Part shown: positions 62,106-64,000 of the stretch, one piece after another
Layout: each line of letters opens with the position of its first letter
Position numbering within the stretch: position 1 is the stretch's first letter
Origin: Welwitschia mirabilis
Taxonomy: Eukaryota; Gnetophyta; Gnetopsida; Welwitschiales
Length of the DNA: 64,000 nucleotides
Direction: 5' to 3'
Assembly (NCBI GenBank): GCA_051453625.1
Contig: JBOZIK010000001.1
Coordinates: 200,871,271-200,935,270, forward strand
Notes under the pieces: generated by a model
Database searches by the model: none
Told to the model about the DNA's origin: nothing
The model's input: the letters and a program-made list of their open reading frames with translations, nothing else
Position numbers and translations under genes: made by a program

Positions 62106-63094
62106 ATTATGATTAAAATCCTTCAATTCTATAACACATGAGATTTGGACATGCTTCCTACATTAATATTATGAAGATGTTAAAATATCAGAGTGTGCTA
62201 CACATCAAATGTCAAGAAATACTAGTTGGAATATGTGAAACATGCATGAAGGCCAAGTAAAAGGCTAATCCACATAATGTCATTATGTATAGAAAATCTA
62301 TGCCATTGAGTTGGTGCATATGAATTATTTCATCCAACGGATACTTACATAATGAAAGGATTAAAGTATTTAATGGTGATTGTTGATGATTTTTCTAGGT
62401 ACACTTGATCTTATCTCCTTTATTCTAAATATTAAGCATTATCTACTTTTAAATATTTTAAAGTAGACATCAAAAATAAATTCTAAAAAAAGATAAAATT
62501 CATTAAAAGAGTTAGAGGAGGTGAATTTTTGATTAATTATTTCAATTAATTTTGTGATTAATGTGGTATTTTAAATAAAATAACACATGATTATTTTCTA
62601 TAAAGCAATGGCAGAGCTAAAAGAAAAAAATGATATAATATAAGAGATGGCATGTTTCTTATTGACACAAAGCACATTGCCTGATTCATATTAGGATGAG
62701 TTTATCACTACAAATACATATCTTTTCAATCAGGTCATTACTTCAACAAATCAAGGTAAACATCATATGAGCTAATTTTCAAGAGATTTTCCAATTTATT
62801 TCATTTGAAAATTTTTGATTGTATTTGTTGGACACATATACCTAATAAATTGACACTCAAACTTCATGCTATAAGTAGGAAGTGCATTTTTGTCAGATAT
62901 TATGTAAAATCTTATGAGAATATATGTTCTAAACCCATTAGTGAAACATATTTCATTTCTAGAGATGTTAAATTTGATGAAAAAAAAATTTGGTTTAGCA
63001 CACTTCTCTTATGAAGAAGGCAATTTTAGTGATCCATCTATTACTTCTCATCCATCTATGTCATTAAGAATTGTTAAAGATCATCTAAATTTTT
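62106..63094 (+). pseudogene. Second copia integrase (broken, ends at gap)
   Basis: The zinc region ends with HIKCQEILVGICETCMKAK (about 62206-62262), keeping the C-x2-C pair. The core is in pieces: MVIVDDFSRY-like text near 62375-62400 and a shifted G-G-E-F near 62515. The stretch 62610-62780 reads, across frames, EMACFLLTQSTLPDS and TTNTYLFNQVITSTNQGK, as in copia integrase. The open frame 62805-63014 reads KIFDCICWTHIPNKLTLKLH, then SRKCIFVRYYVKSYE and YFISRDVKFDEK, the C-terminal part where members have G-C-x-x-Y/W-x-H-I-P and R-K-x-x-F-x-G-Y. Confidence 0.8.
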
Positions 63095-63194
63095 NNNNNN
63101 NNNNNNNNNNNNNNNNNNNNNNNNNNNNNNNNNNNNNNNNNNNNNNNNNNNNNNNNNNNNNNNNNNNNNNNNNNNNNNNNNNNNNNNNNNNNNN
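63095..63194. other. Assembly gap (100 N) with similar edges
   Basis: The left flank has tcattaagaattgttaaaga (63061-63080), the right flank begins cattaagaattatcaaaga. They are similar but not identical. Confidence 0.99.
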
Positions 63195-64000
63195 CATTAA
63201 GAATTATCAAAGATAATAAAACTTTTCCAATATTAATCACAAATTTTTAGAGGAGATTTACATGAAGTATGCACACATCTCATGTAGCAAATTTAGCCTA
63301 AATTGATGAAACAAGATCAGTGGATGAAGCTCTTTAATCTCAATTTGGAAAGAAGAAATGGAGAAAGAAATGAATCTAATACAAAAAAATAGCATATGGA
63401 ATTTTATGAATAGACCAAAGAACAAGAAGATCATTGACTCAAAATGGATCTTTCAAAATAAAAAAAAATGAAAATTACATTATCAAAGATTACAAAGTAG
63501 CACTAGTTGCTAGAGGCTATAAGGAAAATAAGCACATTGATTATAAAAAATGTTTTGATCAGTTACTAGGTTTGAAACTATAGAACTAATGATTTATTTA
63601 GTAGTTCATGGAGATTATGTTTTGTATTAAATGAATGTAAATAGTGACTTTTAAATGGAAATCTATAAGAATAAGTATACAGTTTTCAACATGAAGGTTC
63701 TATTCTTGAAGGTTAAGAAAATAAAGTATGCAACTTAAAAAAGTTCTTTATTACCTCAATCAAGCTATAAGAGCTTGGTTTAGAAGAATTAATGATTACT
63801 TGATTGGAAAATATTATAAAGCATGTAATTTATAGTCCACTTTATATTTCAAAAACTCAATGATCATTTTATTAGAATATCTTTTTATGTTGATGAAACT
63901 GTATTATTTGCTACATATGAGAAAATGATTGAAAATTTCAAGGTTGAAATAAAAACTAAATTTAAAATGAAAGATCTTAGTATGATGAAATATTTTTTTG
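63195..64000 (+). pseudogene. Second copia reverse transcriptase (broken, partial)
   Basis: NSIWNFMNRPKNKKIIDSKW (63390-63450) is the copia RT start (N-x-x-W-x-L/F-x-x-x-P-x-x-x-x-x-I-x-x-x-W-V/I). TRFETIELMIYLVVHGDYVL (63565-63627) and Y-stop-MNVNSDF-stop-M (63626-63657) hold motif A: the catalytic Asp is Asn and two codons are stops. At 63886-63897 the Y-V-D-D box reads YVDE. ENFKVEIKTKFKMKDLSMMK follows to the window edge. Confidence 0.85.

Larger units (their letters stand above)
60509..64000 (+). mobile_element. Second Ty1/copia element, right part beyond window
   Basis: PBS-like site, gag, zinc knuckle, protease, integrase and RT follow in copia order and run off the right edge inside RT. 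It differs from the element at 23-32 kb in protease and integrase sequence, so it is another lineage. All frames are broken, though the protease frame stays open for 127 codons. Confidence 0.85.

Noticed and set aside
1-64000. tRNA, rRNA or microRNA genes
   Set aside because: Looked for tRNA-like arms and conserved rRNA strings; only primer binding site complements of tRNA-Met were found, which belong to retroelements. Folding-based searches could not be run.

Overview
The window looks like plant (angiosperm) nuclear heterochromatin. It is very AT-rich, I could find no intact cellular gene on either strand, and almost everything recognisable is decayed LTR retrotransposon: Ty3/gypsy of an Athila/Tat-like type, Ty1/copia, and long chromovirus-like LTRs. 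Initiator-tRNA-Met type primer binding sites, the gag and pol motifs and the nested arrangement fit a pericentromeric or other repeat-rich plant region. Species cannot be told from the sequence. Every retroelement gene is broken. Where a Gln, Trp or Arg codon is expected there is often a stop, and catalytic Asp/Glu codons have become Asn/Lys, the pattern expected from long-term deamination of methylated cytosine.

Layout. 1-2445: plus-strand fragment of a long LTR with a 9-bp minisatellite, three assembly gaps and a doubled primer binding site. 2463 to about 7900: a Ty3/gypsy element (protease, RT, RNase H, integrase, 3' LTR with TATA box). 8.6-10.9 kb: tandem and inverted repeats of an unclassified roughly 250-bp unit. 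11.2-12.4 kb: minus-strand fragments resembling a LINE endonuclease and a CCHC zinc knuckle. 15.4-17.0 kb: second Ty3/gypsy pol fragment. 17.4-17.8 kb: protease of another gypsy lineage. 19.1-22.1 kb: a large non-coding retroelement segment that recurs at 37.3-40.5 kb. 23098-32020: a full-length Ty1/copia (SIRE-like) element with two LTRs of about 1.16 kb, PBS, gag, pol, a third ORF downstream of pol, and a polypurine tract. 32.2-54.8 kb: a minus-strand tandem array of about seven copies of a long LTR (about 2.4 kb) separated by about 0.3-kb internal remnants carrying PBS-like sites. 55.4-56.0 kb: third gypsy gag/protease fragment. 56.0-60.5 kb: nothing recognised apart from purine-rich tracts and a palindrome. 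60.5-64.0 kb: second Ty1/copia element running off the right edge.

The features are parts of retroelements rather than a cooperating gene set. Each element once encoded its own capsid, protease, integrase and reverse transcriptase; none can now. The array at 32-55 kb is the most unusual structure: the LTR-like units dominate and the internal parts are reduced to little more than the priming signals. The same LTR family lies at the left edge of the window in the opposite orientation and less decayed. Coordinates of decayed domains are approximate, because they were placed by eye from motif matches in shifting frames.
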